The notes: generated by a model not told the origin, from the letters alone. A stretch of 64,000 nt of DNA from Fuerstiella sp. (GCA_014238335.1 JABABI010000032.1:1-64000); one strand, 5' to 3'. Positions 36,158-46,513 are shown, counted from the first letter of the stretch. Numbers and translations are program-made.

Positions 36158-39100
36158 TTACCTGGGCGACGCATCTTTTTTCGTCAGGAACCAGAACATT
36201 CCGGGACGCAGCAGGAACTCTGCCAGCGTTGATGCGGTAAGTCCGCCAAGAATCACAGTTGCGACAGGGAACAGAATCTCCTTGCCGGGCAGATGGCCGC
36301 CGATCACCAGCGGTACCAGACCGATACCTGTTGTTAATGCTGTCATCAGGACGGGAGCGACGCGGTCAAGGCTTCCCTGGACAATCGTTTCGTGACTGCG
36401 GCCATTTTCTTCGACACCGGCAAGATATGTTTCCACCAGCAAAATTCCGTTGCGGGCAGCGATGCCGCCCAGGGATATAAAGCCGACCATACTGGCTACG
36501 GAAAGCGACTGATGGGTCAATACCAGTGCGGCGACACCGCCGGCAAAGGCAATCGGCAGGGCCGCCAGAATCTGCAGAACAAGGCCGGTTGAAGAAAATG
36601 AGGAATACAGCACGACGAACACTCCCACGATGGCCAGTGCGCTGAATATAAGCAGCCGGTTCGTGGCAGATTCCTGTTCTTCAAACTGACCGCTGTAAAT
36701 GACCGAGTAACCACTGGGCAGTGAAACATTGCTGCTAATCGTTTCACGAATTTCGTCCACGGCCGTTCGCAGATCACGACCGCGCGTATTCACTCGGACC
36801 ACGATGCGCCGTCTAGTGTCTTCGCGTTTGACCTTGTTGGGGCCCATCGATTGACGGATTGTCGCCAGTTCAGACAGCGGAACACGGGCACCATCCGGAA
36901 GTTCGATCGGAGTGCGGTCAAGTGAATCAAAGTCGCTGCGAAACTCATCGTCGAACCGCACCAGCAGGTCAAAGGTACGTTGTCCATCAAGAACCGACGA
37001 AACAACGCGACCGTTCAGCGCAGTCTCCACCATTTCGTGGATATAAGCGGGTGTCACTCCGTAGCTGGCCAGTTGTTCACGTTTCAGCTCAATGCGAATC
37101 TGTGGAATGTATGTCAACTGTTCAACCATCGGTTCTGCCAGACCGTCGACACTTTGAATTTCTGTCTTGATGCGCCTGGCGATCTTCTCGAGTTCCTGCA
37201 GATCCTCACCAAAAATCTTGATCGCGATTTCTGCGGTAACACCGGATAACATGTGACTGATCAGATGAAAAATCGGTTGCTCAACTTCGGTTTCAACACC
37301 TGCCAGATCCTCGACCGCTTTCTCCAGTTGATCGATGACTTCGTCGCGCGACAGTCCGCTGTTCGGATTCAGAGACATCACGTATTCGCTGGTATTTACG
37401 CCCATGACGTGTTCGTCGTTTTCAGCCCGGCCCGTCTTGCACGTAAACCACAGCAGTGGTGCCTGCGGGTTGGCTTCCGTTTTCAACAACTCGGCGAACT
37501 TACGGTCGGCCAGGCGGCGAACTTTATTAGAGGCCTGCAGAGAAGTGCCCGGACTGAGAAATAAATTGACCTGTGCGGCGCCTTCATCAAAGGCGGGTAG
37601 AAAGTTGATGCCCATGCGGGAAACCGTAAGCCCGGCTGCCAGGACCGACACGACGCATGCCGCCGAAACCACAAAGATGCCGCCACGGGTCAAACTCAGG
37701 CGTAACAACGGACGTACGGCTGTCTTGATTCCCCGCAGAACAACACCTTCTGCTCTGAGGGTGCCGGAATCTTTCGGCAGCAGATAGTAACTCAGCACCG
37801 GAGTCACCGTCAGGGAAACCAGGGTGGAAGCGGTGATCGATACCACATAGGCGATTCCCAACGGAGTAAACATCCGTCCCGCCATTCCCGACAACGCGAA
37901 CAACGGTGCAAACACAAGGACCACCATCACAGTGCTCATCATGATCGCGCCCCGCACTTCGCTGCTGGCGTCAAATATGACCTCCAGAACGGGCCGAGGT
38001 GCATCGCTTTGACGATTTTGTCTCAGCCGTCGAAAGATATTTTCAATGTCGACAATGGCATCATCCACCAACTCACCCAGGGCCACCGCAATGCCGCCCA
38101 GCGTCATAACGTTGATCGACAGTTCCATGAAGTGAAACACCAGAGCTGTGGTCAGAATGGAAAGCGGAATCGCTGTGAGCGTGATGACCGTCGTGCGGAT
38201 GTTGAACAGAAACAGAAACAGGACGACGACAACCAGAATCGCACCATCACAGACCGCTTCGATGACATTGCTGACACTGTAGTCGATAAATTCACGTTGT
38301 TTGTAGGTCGCTTCAATGTGCACATCAGCGGGCATCGACAGACGCATTTCCGCAATTGCACGCTCAATCTCATCCGTAAGTTGCCGCGTGTCGGTTCCCG
38401 GCTGTTTCTGAATCGTCAGGACCACACCGTCGTTACCATTGATGGCGGCGTCACCTCGTTTGACCTGTGCGCGTTTGGCAACTGTCGCCACGTCACGAAC
38501 CAGGACAGGTCGCTGTGATCGATGATCAATGACGACCGATTCAATGTCGTTCAGGTCTCGAATGCGGCCAATTCCTCGCACCAGGATCTCGTTCGCTCCG
38601 CGATTGACGTAGCCGCCGGACACGTTCAGATTTCCATCTCTGAGCGCAGTTTCCACCTGATGAAGACTGACGTTATATTTTTGCAAAGCGTGCGGATCGA
38701 CCAGAACCTGATACTGCATTCGCCCGCCGCCTATGGTAATCACTTCCGCGACTCCCTGAATCCGCAGCAACCGCGTTCGTACGACCCAGTCACCCAGAGT
38801 GCGCAGTTCCAGCGGATCGGTCGTTCCATCTTCGCTCCACATGCCGATCAGCATAATCTGGCCAAGCAGAGAGGAAATCGGCCCCATGCGTGGCTTCACG
38901 TTGTCCGGCAGGGTTCCCAGAACACTGGCAATTCGTTCGCTGACAATCTGTCGAGCAACGTAAACGTCCTGGCCCCAGTCAAAATCGACGTAGACCACAC
39001 TCAAGCCAATGTCCGACGAACTCCGGACCGAAGTCACACCAGTGGCGCCATTCACGGCCGCTTCCATCGGAAACGTAACCAGGGATTCCACCTCTTCCGG

Positions 39101-39271
39101 GGCCAGACCGGGGCATTCTGTGATCAGCACGACGCGCGGACGTGTCAGGTCCGGCAACACATCAATGGGCAACTCCCGCGTCTGCATCACTCCGTAAATC
39201 ATCATGGCAACCGCGACGGCGACAACCGCAAGCCGGTTGTTGAGCGCCGTTTTGATGATCAGGTTCAGCAT
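36158..39271 (-). CDS. CzcA/CusA-like heavy-metal RND efflux pump
   Basis: A 1037-residue RND transporter of the heavy-metal efflux type. TM1 (LNNRLAVVAVAVAMMIYGVM) leads into TRELPIDVLPDLTRPRVVLI, a segment typical of CzcA proteins, and the TM4 acidic motif is GELVDDAIVDIENIFRRLR. The duplicated porter and membrane halves are complete. Downstream of an adaptor gene (124-base gap) and divergent from a TolC-family gene, it forms a full CBA tripartite system. It would export divalent or monovalent metal cations out of the periplasm using protons. Which metal cannot be told from sequence alone, although the His-rich adaptor and a Fur-like box nearby suggest a transition metal. Confidence 0.95.
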   Translation of the reverse strand: MLNLIIKTALNNRLAVVAVAVAMMIYGVMQTRELPIDVLPDLTRPRVVLITECPGLAPEEVESLVTFPMEAAVNGATGVTSVRSSSDIGLSVVYVDFDWGQDVYVARQIVSERIASVLGTLPDNVKPRMGPISSLLGQIMLIGMWSEDGTTDPLELRTLGDWVVRTRLLRIQGVAEVITIGGGRMQYQVLVDPHALQKYNVSLHQVETALRDGNLNVSGGYVNRGANEILVRGIGRIRDLNDIESVVIDHRSQRPVLVRDVATVAKRAQVKRGDAAINGNDGVVLTIQKQPGTDTRQLTDEIERAIAEMRLSMPADVHIEATYKQREFIDYSVSNVIEAVCDGAILVVVVLFLFLFNIRTTVITLTAIPLSILTTALVFHFMELSINVMTLGGIAVALGELVDDAIVDIENIFRRLRQNRQSDAPRPVLEVIFDASSEVRGAIMMSTVMVVLVFAPLFALSGMAGRMFTPLGIAYVVSITASTLVSLTVTPVLSYYLLPKDSGTLRAEGVVLRGIKTAVRPLLRLSLTRGGIFVVSAACVVSVLAAGLTVSRMGINFLPAFDEGAAQVNLFLSPGTSLQASNKVRRLADRKFAELLKTEANPQAPLLWFTCKTGRAENDEHVMGVNTSEYVMSLNPNSGLSRDEVIDQLEKAVEDLAGVETEVEQPIFHLISHMLSGVTAEIAIKIFGEDLQELEKIARRIKTEIQSVDGLAEPMVEQLTYIPQIRIELKREQLASYGVTPAYIHEMVETALNGRVVSSVLDGQRTFDLLVRFDDEFRSDFDSLDRTPIELPDGARVPLSELATIRQSMGPNKVKREDTRRRIVVRVNTRGRDLRTAVDEIRETISSNVSLPSGYSVIYSGQFEEQESATNRLLIFSALAIVGVFVVLYSSFSSTGLVLQILAALPIAFAGGVAALVLTHQSLSVASMVGFISLGGIAARNGILLVETYLAGVEENGRSHETIVQGSLDRVAPVLMTALTTGIGLVPLVIGGHLPGKEILFPVATVILGGLTASTLAEFLLRPGMFWFLTKKDASPR

Positions 39272-39395
39272 GCTCAGAGACTTTAGAGTAATCAGCGAAT
39301 CGTGTTGTTCGCGTTCCGGAATGTCAGCAGCGCGCCTATGCCGCCGGTGGCAGTATGATCGCTGGAAATCGTTTGCGGGTGGGCCGCTTCAGTTC

Positions 39396-40943
39396 TTAAT
39401 GTTCATGACCATGATGGGCGTGTCCGCCACCGCCCTTCCCATCGTTCATGGCTCGAGTCAGCATGTCCGCGTTGTTTGTTGCGATGTTGTGCCGTGACTT
39501 CAGCTGACCTTCAGCGTCCACGACGACGTTGTGCTGGTCCTTGTAGTCGACTTTCACAACAATTTTTTTGAATTCGCTGTGAGGCGGCACGTCACCGTGA
39601 AAATGATCGTGAACCGCGACCTGTTGAAAAATCACGTGGTCAACACCGTCTTCAGCAACGGCTTCGGCCGGGACAACCAGTCGGTCAGACCATTCCTTCT
39701 GTGGCAGACGGACGAGTCCGCGCTGTCCCGGTTTGAATCGCCATGTACGAAATCGTGGACCAGCCGAGAGAATATTCTCGGTCAGTACAGTGTTCGGAAC
39801 TTCGACATAGAAACGGTATGTCTGAGTATCATTGTCAACGTGGTTGTCCATAAACAGAATCTGCAGATCGTGAATCAGTTCCGGAGTGTCACTGTCGCCC
39901 AGCTGGACGGTGACCGCACGACGTTCGTTGATCAGCATCGTCAGCAATGGCAGATCACGTTCGTACGCCTGCCCTTCCACAAGCAGTGTTTCGTGATACG
40001 CCAGATCACAGACGGCGTCGCCCGTATTCACGACGGTTCCGGGACTGACGTTCATCGCTTCAATGGAGTACACCCATTCTCCGGTCGCCGGTGAGGTTTC
40101 CTTTGACAAAAGCTGAACGCGTCCGTCCACATCTGAAGGCAACTCTGTCGTGGTGCCGTCGTTCGCTGGTCGAATGCCGGTCGGAACGTGAATGACGATT
40201 GCTCGAACCAGTTTCTGATCTTTGATGATGCCATCGACATTTTCGACAGACAATCCGCGTATCAGAAGTTCCTGTCGCTTCGCCTCAATCACGGACTTCA
40301 TGCGGCGCTGTTCGTATTGTTTCTGGATCAGGCTTCTTCGAACGATGCCACCTTCTTCTGTGGCTACTTCCAGTCGAGTAATTTCGTCGTCCAGAATCTG
40401 CAATTGCTGTACAGAATCCAGCAGGACAGACTGAGCCGCCGCCAGTTCATCTCCGGTCAGTTCCAGTTCCACAAGAGGATCACCCTCGCGAACCGACTGG
40501 CCCACCTGAACGAAAATCCGGCGTACAATGCCCTGCATTCGACTGGATGCCTGAAGGTTACTGACCGTGGGGCGTTCGCGAATAAAAGCAGGGACGTCAA
40601 TATATTGAGTGAAAGAGCCAAGGCTGGCCTTGCCGACAACAAGCCCGTACGTCTTCTGAGCGGCAATAGAAACCTCAAAAGTTCCTCCGTGATCATCGTG
40701 TTCAGCGTTTGCGTCTGATGCTGCGTCGTCAGCGACCTGTTGCGAGCTATTGAGAAGCCAGCGTTCCGCCACAGAGCGAACGCCATCAGGAGGGATTAGC
40801 ACGCCGGCAACGACGCCAGTTGCGACGGCTGCCAGCAGCACTGCCGACGATCGGGGTCGCGAATTATCTGCGCTGGTCGCAGGCCGAGTCGGTCGTCGAT
40901 CGGTCGTGGCCTCTGTTTGTTGCGGATTGGTTTCAGTGGCCAT
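39396..40943 (-). CDS. CzcB/CusB-like periplasmic adaptor, His-rich
   Basis: A 515-residue HlyD-type adaptor from ATG 40943, preceded by a G-run Shine-Dalgarno (GGGGGG) eight bases upstream; a longer frame from 41057 lacks one. An N-terminal membrane anchor (SAVLLAAVATGVVAGVLIPP) is followed by a His/Asp-rich segment (AEHDDHGG), the barrel-sandwich hybrid with YIDVPAFIRERPTVSN and GIVRRIFVQVGQSVREGDPL, a helical hairpin, and a C-terminal membrane-proximal domain. The extreme C-terminus, GGGGHAHHGHEH, could bind metal. CusB-type adaptors pass metal to the RND pump. It is upstream of the CzcA-like gene on the same strand. Confidence 0.93.
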   Translation of the reverse strand: MATETNPQQTEATTDRRPTRPATSADNSRPRSSAVLLAAVATGVVAGVLIPPDGVRSVAERWLLNSSQQVADDAASDANAEHDDHGGTFEVSIAAQKTYGLVVGKASLGSFTQYIDVPAFIRERPTVSNLQASSRMQGIVRRIFVQVGQSVREGDPLVELELTGDELAAAQSVLLDSVQQLQILDDEITRLEVATEEGGIVRRSLIQKQYEQRRMKSVIEAKRQELLIRGLSVENVDGIIKDQKLVRAIVIHVPTGIRPANDGTTTELPSDVDGRVQLLSKETSPATGEWVYSIEAMNVSPGTVVNTGDAVCDLAYHETLLVEGQAYERDLPLLTMLINERRAVTVQLGDSDTPELIHDLQILFMDNHVDNDTQTYRFYVEVPNTVLTENILSAGPRFRTWRFKPGQRGLVRLPQKEWSDRLVVPAEAVAEDGVDHVIFQQVAVHDHFHGDVPPHSEFKKIVVKVDYKDQHNVVVDAEGQLKSRHNIATNNADMLTRAMNDGKGGGGHAHHGHEH

Positions 40944-41162
40944 CAACGGTCCCCCCGTGATTTCGAATACTGCTGCAACCAGAGGATATTTCCGAACTGG
41001 CCTGCACACTTCCCGTCGTAACGGCCATTGCGATGCATCCTGACTGGCGGCAGACATACCCGATCTGACTCTGCACTGACTTTTTCAGTTGGTTCGGAAT
41101 CATAAGTACCTTCAGTGACTAAACATTGGCTGTTTCAGAAAAATGCGATGGTCGCTGAGGAA

Positions 41163-41177
41163 TGAGAATCCTTCTCA
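41163..41177. promoter_or_regulatory. Fur-family-like operator between metal efflux units
   Basis: TGAGAA-TCC-TTCTCA is a perfect six-base inverted repeat with a three-base centre. The surrounding AATGAGAATCCTTCTC agrees with the Fur core AATGATAATCATTATC at 13 of 16 positions. It lies 220 bases upstream of the adaptor start and about 245 upstream of the TolC-family start, so it could act on either promoter. Control by a Fur or Zur-type regulator is inferred. Confidence 0.55.
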
Positions 41178-41182
41178 CGAAA

Positions 41183-41217
41183 TGCCGGTTGTGAGTTCAT
41201 TCGTCTCGCAACCGGCA
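41183..41217. other. Strong hairpin in divergent efflux intergenic region
   Basis: TGCCGGTTG (41183-41191) pairs perfectly with CAACCGGCA (41209-41217), and GAG/CTC continues the stem inside a T-G pair, giving about 13 pairs around a nine-base loop. It sits six bases from the Fur-like palindrome. No T-run follows. It may be a leader structure for one of the divergent transcripts or a small dispersed repeat. Nothing else was recognised in the 480-base gap 40944-41423. Confidence 0.65.
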
Positions 41218-41423
41218 CGATTCGCGGGTGGGTGCACAGAACAAGATGATTTAGCCGCTGTCTCCGCACCCATGGAACGTCCTTAAACTCGACAATCGAT
41301 GCATGTGTCACCGGCGGCACAACTCATCGAGCAACGGAATGACTTCGTGACCCCGCTTCGTCGCAGATACGCCACTTCGCCGATAGAAAGAAAACACCAT
41401 CCCCTGATTGCCGGTCCATATTT

Positions 41424-42719
41424 GTGTGTAACATCAACATCACCCACATTCTGCTGCTGTTCGCGTGCGGCGTTTCAGTATCTGCAGACGAAACCCTTCC
41501 GGTCGACCCGGTTGCTCCCGCTGGAGGTGAAGCGACGGCTGTCGGTGCGCTTGCCGTCGCTCAGGCCGTCAGCCTGGCCATGTCGAACAACCCCGCGATT
41601 CGCGCCGCCGAAACGTCGGTCATCCGACAACAGCATTTGGTTTATCAGGTAACTCGTAACCCGAATCCCACGGTCGGGTACCTGGCGGCAGAAGTCGGCA
41701 ACGAAGGTCAGGCAGGACAACAGGGCGTCTTTCTTTCTCAGAACATCGTTCGCGGTGGCAAGCTTTGTCTTGACGGCCAGGTCCAGCAGCGAAACGTTTC
41801 CATCGCCACCCATGAACTGCAGGTCAGTCGTTTCCAGGTAGAAGCTGATGTTCGGCTGGCCTTCATCGAAGTAGCGGTCGCTCAGGAACGTCTCAAACTG
41901 CTGAATCGTTTGCAGACCTCGCTGGATCGAGCGGCCGAGACGGTTCAACGTCTGGTAAACGCAGGAGAATCAAGTCTGTCTGCGTCTTTGCAGTCCAAAC
42001 TGGAAGCTCAACGCAACGCGATGCGAATTCATCTGACGGAGAGTCAATCCGCCGTGGCGCGCAGCAAGCTCGCGACAGCGCTCGGCCGGGATTCACTGTC
42101 CCAGCCTGTCGCGGCGACCGTCCTGCTGCCACGCGAATCAGGCATCGACGTCGAACAGGCGTGGACCGACGTACTGGCAACAAGTCCTGAACTGGCCGTT
42201 GCTGCATCTCAACTGGACCGCAGCCACTACAAAGTGCGACGGGAACAGGCAGAGCCCATACCGAACCTGCAAACTCAGTGGTCCATTCAGCAGGATGCCG
42301 CCACCCACTACGCCGTGTTTGGCATTCAGCTGGGCGTTGCCTTACCTGTGCGCGACGATAACACAGGAGCAATCAATGCGGCTCGTGCTGATACATGGCG
42401 AACACATCACAAGGTAGATGCTGTCCGGCGATCACTGCGACAGCGGCTGCTGACAACAGTGGGGCAGTTGCAGCAGGCCGACCGACAGCTGAAAACAATC
42501 AAGAGCGAACTGGAGGCCCTGGCCCGTGAGAATCTCCTGACAACTCAACGAGCATTCGCTCTTGGTGAGGCCACCTATCTGGATCTGCTGAATGCTCAGC
42601 GGGCCTACATCCGGCTGAGTCTGGATACCCTGGACTTGTATCAGCAACGGTCTATCGCAGAATCGCACCTGCAGACGGCTCTGGTCAAGGCAGCGGAGTC
42701 ACCAGCGAACGAACGGTGA
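41424..42719 (+). CDS. TolC-family outer-membrane efflux channel (CusC/CzcC-like)
   Basis: A 431-residue protein from GTG 41424 with a signal peptide ending near ACGVSVSA. The outer-membrane efflux domain occurs twice: an N-terminal repeat with AVAQAVSLAMSNNPAIRAAE and NPNPTVGYLAAEVGNEGQ, and a C-terminal repeat ending in FALGEATYLDLLNAQRAYIRLSLD, which form the alpha-barrel tunnel. Divergent from the adaptor/RND genes, it completes the tripartite metal exporter. The start lacks a clear ribosome-binding site, so a few residues at the N-terminus are uncertain, but the signal peptide supports this choice. It could also serve the RND pump at 1.4-6 kb, which has no channel gene of its own. Confidence 0.92.
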   Translation: MCNINITHILLLFACGVSVSADETLPVDPVAPAGGEATAVGALAVAQAVSLAMSNNPAIRAAETSVIRQQHLVYQVTRNPNPTVGYLAAEVGNEGQAGQQGVFLSQNIVRGGKLCLDGQVQQRNVSIATHELQVSRFQVEADVRLAFIEVAVAQERLKLLNRLQTSLDRAAETVQRLVNAGESSLSASLQSKLEAQRNAMRIHLTESQSAVARSKLATALGRDSLSQPVAATVLLPRESGIDVEQAWTDVLATSPELAVAASQLDRSHYKVRREQAEPIPNLQTQWSIQQDAATHYAVFGIQLGVALPVRDDNTGAINAARADTWRTHHKVDAVRRSLRQRLLTTVGQLQQADRQLKTIKSELEALARENLLTTQRAFALGEATYLDLLNAQRAYIRLSLDTLDLYQQRSIAESHLQTALVKAAESPANER

Positions 42720-42907
42720 TTCCACCGTCGTCCGGCATCCACAGAATCCTGCACGATGAAGCGTTGGCTATGGTCGCATTCCTGACTATGCTAAAGTCAG
42801 ACGCTACACATAATTATCAATCCATGTTGCAACCGTTTTCCGTCGGGGACCTCCTGCTGCCGGTAACCCTGATCGGATTGAGACAAAAGAACTTTGAGAG
42901 ATTTCAT

Positions 42908-44347
42908 ATGAGTGACCCATTGGCAACCGCCGCCCAGGAATGGTTCAAAAAAGGAAATGAAGCGATGGGTCGCCAGAACTGGGACTTCGCAGTCGAATGC
43001 TTCAGCAACGCCGTCAAGATGAAGCCCGACGCCTTACTTTTCCGCCAGACCAGGCACCTGAGCTGCCGCAAGCTGCACGGCGACAACGGAACCGGCGCGA
43101 AGATGGCCGGCATGAAGCTGATGGGAGTTCGCGGCAAGATCAAGAAAGCACGTGGAAAGAAGGACTGGGCGACGCTGGATCAACAGGCGGAAGAGGGCCT
43201 GGCCGTCAATCCGTGGGACGGTCAGTTGTTTGCGGATCTTGGTGAAGCGTGTGCCGAACAGGACCGCGGCGAGATCGCCGCTTACGCCTATCGAAAGGCG
43301 GTTGAAAGCGACAAGACAAACATTGCCTTCAATCGAGGCCTGGGCCACGTTCTGCACGAACGTGGTGAGTACAAGGATGCTCGGAATTGCTTCAAGCGAA
43401 TCTATGAAGCAGATCCGACGGATGGTGACGCGCGCTCCATGATGGGCCGCATCGATGCGGATTCTGTTATGGATCGCGGCGGCTATGAAAAGGCCGGCAG
43501 CACTCAGGACGTTAAGGTCGAAAAGCCGACCAATGCCTACGAAGAAGACCGCCAGGCTCGTCGTGGTGGAAAAGGAAGAAATGAATCAGTAGCTCCCGGC
43601 GAATCGGAAGAAATGGACATGCGAGCCGCCATTCGCAAGGATCCTGAGAACGTCAACCACTACATGAAGCTGGCAAATTTTCTGCGCACGGACCGTCAGC
43701 TGCCTCAGGCGGTTGAGCAACTGGACAAAGCCCTGGAGCTGTCAAAGAACGACACTTCCATTCTGGAAGAAAAAGAAGATGTGGAACTGGAAATCATGCG
43801 AGAACGATCCGGCGAAGCGGCCGAACGAGCTCGCAAAAATCCCGACAAAGAGCGCCTGAAGGAAAAATCAGACGGACTGAAAACGGAGTTGATGACTCGC
43901 GAAGTCGAAGTCCTGGCGTCTCGCATCGACCGACATCCCAACGACATGAAAATGCGATTTGAACTGGCCGATCGCTATCGGAAAATAAAACAGTACCCGA
44001 AAGCGATCCCTTTGTTCCAGCAGGCGTCGGCTGATACGCGGCTGAAAGAAGATGCACTGGTGATGCTCGGAGAGTGCTTCGTGCGAGCCGGCAAGGCGGA
44101 CCTCGGACGACGTCAGTTCATCAAGGCTCTTGAGACACTGAGCGCAAAGGACAAACCGGATTTCTTCAAACAGGCTCACTACTGGCTTGGTCGTCTTTAC
44201 GAAAAAGCAGGCAAGAATGAGGAATCCGAAAACCATTACACAGAGATTCTGTCCGTCGATTACGACTTCCGCGACGTCTTGAAACGACTGGAAGAAATCC
44301 AGGGCGGCGACGAGTTCGGAGATATTGTCGACGATGATGAAGACTGA
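42908..44347 (+). CDS. Tetratricopeptide-repeat protein
   Basis: A 479-residue protein from ATG 42908 (GAGAG upstream; a longer frame from 42716 overlaps no start signal). It is built of TPR-like helix pairs: AAQEWFKKGNEAMGRQNWDF at the N-terminus, then GEIAAYAYRKAVESDKTNIA, LGHVLHERGEYKDARNCFKR, LANFLRTDRQLPQAVEQLDK and YWLGRLYEKAGKNEESENHY. A highly charged Lys/Glu segment (about residues 270-370) separates two TPR blocks and may be coiled coil, and the C-terminus is acidic (GDIVDDDED). There is no signal peptide, so it is cytoplasmic. TPRs mediate protein binding; the partner is unknown. Six bases after the stop the next ORF frame opens, although its likely start is 73 bases on. Confidence 0.88.
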   Translation: MSDPLATAAQEWFKKGNEAMGRQNWDFAVECFSNAVKMKPDALLFRQTRHLSCRKLHGDNGTGAKMAGMKLMGVRGKIKKARGKKDWATLDQQAEEGLAVNPWDGQLFADLGEACAEQDRGEIAAYAYRKAVESDKTNIAFNRGLGHVLHERGEYKDARNCFKRIYEADPTDGDARSMMGRIDADSVMDRGGYEKAGSTQDVKVEKPTNAYEEDRQARRGGKGRNESVAPGESEEMDMRAAIRKDPENVNHYMKLANFLRTDRQLPQAVEQLDKALELSKNDTSILEEKEDVELEIMRERSGEAAERARKNPDKERLKEKSDGLKTELMTREVEVLASRIDRHPNDMKMRFELADRYRKIKQYPKAIPLFQQASADTRLKEDALVMLGECFVRAGKADLGRRQFIKALETLSAKDKPDFFKQAHYWLGRLYEKAGKNEESENHYTEILSVDYDFRDVLKRLEEIQGGDEFGDIVDDDED

Positions 44348-44419
44348 AGCGGGTTGCTGTGCCTTAAACTCTTTGGAACAACTTTGTTTTCGCCAACCGA
44401 GTGTCCCGGAACCGTCAAC

Positions 44420-46513
44420 ATGCCACGAACTGCATCGCTTCTCGCACTGGTTTCCATAGTCGCGTTGTCATCCCCATCGTTTGCCGACGGTGAAAAAGAC
44501 AATCACCCGGAAAACGTACGGCAGGTTCCCCGTGCAGGAATCGAAGTGCCCTCAGATCGCGCAGCAGCACTGCGAGCCGGACTTAAGATACTGCAGCAAA
44601 AAATCGGTCGTCTGACTCCGACAAAAGACGACCTCACAAAGGATTTGCTGCCTGATGTCATGATCTTTGAACGAGCCGTACGGTGCGCCCTGGACTACGA
44701 CGAATTCTTCTCGCCAAAGGACATCGATAAAGCAGACCAGCTGATAGTCGAAGGGAATTCCCGAGCGGATCAGTTGCTCTCTGGCCTGGCGGACTGGCCG
44801 AATCAAAGCGGGCTTGTGGTACGAGGTTATATCAGTCGCATTGATAACACGGTGCAGCCGTATGGCCTGATCATGCCAAAAACCTACGCGTTCAATCACA
44901 GCGTTCCGACTCGCTGCGACCTGTGGTTCCATGGTCGGGGTGAAACCCTGAGCGAAGTCAACTTCCTGTGGGACCGCATGCAGCATGCCGGACGCTACAC
45001 GCCGGACCACACGATCGTACTGCATCCGTACGGCCGCTATTCCAATGCCTTCAAGTTCGCTGGTGAAGTTGATGTTCTGGAGGCACTGGATGACGTACAG
45101 CGTCGTTATCGTATCGATGAAGATCGGATCAGCGTGCGAGGTTTCAGTATGGGCGGAGCAGCCTGCTGGCAATTTGCCGTGCACTATGCCGACCGATGGT
45201 TCGCCGCGAATCCGGGCGCCGGTTTTTCTGAAACTCCGCAGTTTCTGAAGTTCTTCCAGAAGGAAACGCTAAACCCAACGCCCTGGGAAAAAGCGATGTG
45301 GAACCTGTATGACTGCGACAAGTACGCGATAAATCTTAACCATTGCCCAACGATCGCATACAGCGGTGAAAATGACATTCAGAAACAGGCAGCCGATGTG
45401 ATGGAAGCTGCCATGAAAGATGCATCGAAAAAAGATCGAATTCGTCTTCGCCACGTCATCGGCGCAAACATGGGGCACAAAATCGACGATGTCTCCATGG
45501 AGATCATTGAGGCTGGAATGGATTCCCTTGCCAGACGAGGACGAGTCACTGAACTGACTAATGTGAAGTTTGAGACGCATACGCTGAAGTACAACAGAAT
45601 GCACTGGCTGACCGTCGACGCATTGCAGGAACATTGGCAGCCGACTTATGTCGCAGCAGAGCTTGGAGAATTCGATCCGGTGGGCTACGAAGTCGGTTCG
45701 GGGTTTGATGCGGGGCCGGACGTCATGTTTATACGATTAGAAAACGTCCAGGCACTTTCCGTGCAGTTTGAGGCCGGATCGTGCCCCATCAACGTATCGT
45801 ACGCAGGAATCAATTTGTATGAGGGTGGTCAGAGGGCCGGCCAGAGAATCAGCGTCCGCGGGCCTGAATCTGACGGTTCATGGCAGTTTCGACTGCACAA
45901 GAAGGACGACGGAAAGTGGACTGCAGCCTCTGATCCGACAGCGGGACTACGTAAACGCCACAACCTCCAGGGCCCCATCGACGATGCGTTTATGGACTCA
46001 TTCGTTTTCGTGCGACCGACCGGAACAGCAGCCAACGAAACGGCCGGCAAATGGGCCGAGTCTGAACTGGACCGCGCTATCGAACACTGGCGACGTCACT
46101 TTCGTGGCGATGCTCGTGTCGTCAACGACACTGACGTTACGGACGAGCTCGTTCAGTCAGCCAATCTGGTTCTGTGGGGCGATCCATCATCCAACAGCGT
46201 GATGGCGAAGGTCGCCGGCAAGCTGCCAGTCAAATGGACGGAGAAGCAGGTCAGCGTAGGCGCTCGAACATTCGACGCAGCCAATCATATACCAATTTTG
46301 ATCTACCCGAATCCACTGAATCCCGAACGTTACGTCGTCTTCAACAGCAGCTTTACGTTTCGCGAATTCGCCTACCTGAACAACGCTCGACAGGTCCCCA
46401 TGCTGCCGGACTGGGCCGTTGTCGACGTGCGTACTCCGCCGGGTAACGTCTGGCCAGGCAAGGTCGTGGCGGCCGACTTCTTTGACGAGCACTGGCAGCT
46501 GAAAAAGAAATAA
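44420..46513 (+). CDS. Exported alpha/beta-hydrolase (peptidase S9/esterase-like)
   Basis: A 697-residue protein from ATG 44420, where a signal peptide starts (RTASLLALVSIVALSSPSFA). The alpha/beta-hydrolase core holds a nucleophile elbow GFSMGGAACWQF and strands around RCDLWFHGRGETLSEVNF; a later His-containing IGANMGHKIDD may supply the catalytic His. Flanking regions (about 50-150 and 430-690) are typical of large planctomycete hydrolases but were not matched to a named domain. It probably acts in the periplasm on an ester or peptide. The gene lies 72 bases after the TPR gene, perhaps in one transcript, and converges with a DapA-family gene across 87 bases containing GGCTGCG/CGCAGCC arms. 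Confidence 0.82.
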   Translation: MPRTASLLALVSIVALSSPSFADGEKDNHPENVRQVPRAGIEVPSDRAAALRAGLKILQQKIGRLTPTKDDLTKDLLPDVMIFERAVRCALDYDEFFSPKDIDKADQLIVEGNSRADQLLSGLADWPNQSGLVVRGYISRIDNTVQPYGLIMPKTYAFNHSVPTRCDLWFHGRGETLSEVNFLWDRMQHAGRYTPDHTIVLHPYGRYSNAFKFAGEVDVLEALDDVQRRYRIDEDRISVRGFSMGGAACWQFAVHYADRWFAANPGAGFSETPQFLKFFQKETLNPTPWEKAMWNLYDCDKYAINLNHCPTIAYSGENDIQKQAADVMEAAMKDASKKDRIRLRHVIGANMGHKIDDVSMEIIEAGMDSLARRGRVTELTNVKFETHTLKYNRMHWLTVDALQEHWQPTYVAAELGEFDPVGYEVGSGFDAGPDVMFIRLENVQALSVQFEAGSCPINVSYAGINLYEGGQRAGQRISVRGPESDGSWQFRLHKKDDGKWTAASDPTAGLRKRHNLQGPIDDAFMDSFVFVRPTGTAANETAGKWAESELDRAIEHWRRHFRGDARVVNDTDVTDELVQSANLVLWGDPSSNSVMAKVAGKLPVKWTEKQVSVGARTFDAANHIPILIYPNPLNPERYVVFNSSFTFREFAYLNNARQVPMLPDWAVVDVRTPPGNVWPGKVVAADFFDEHWQLKKK

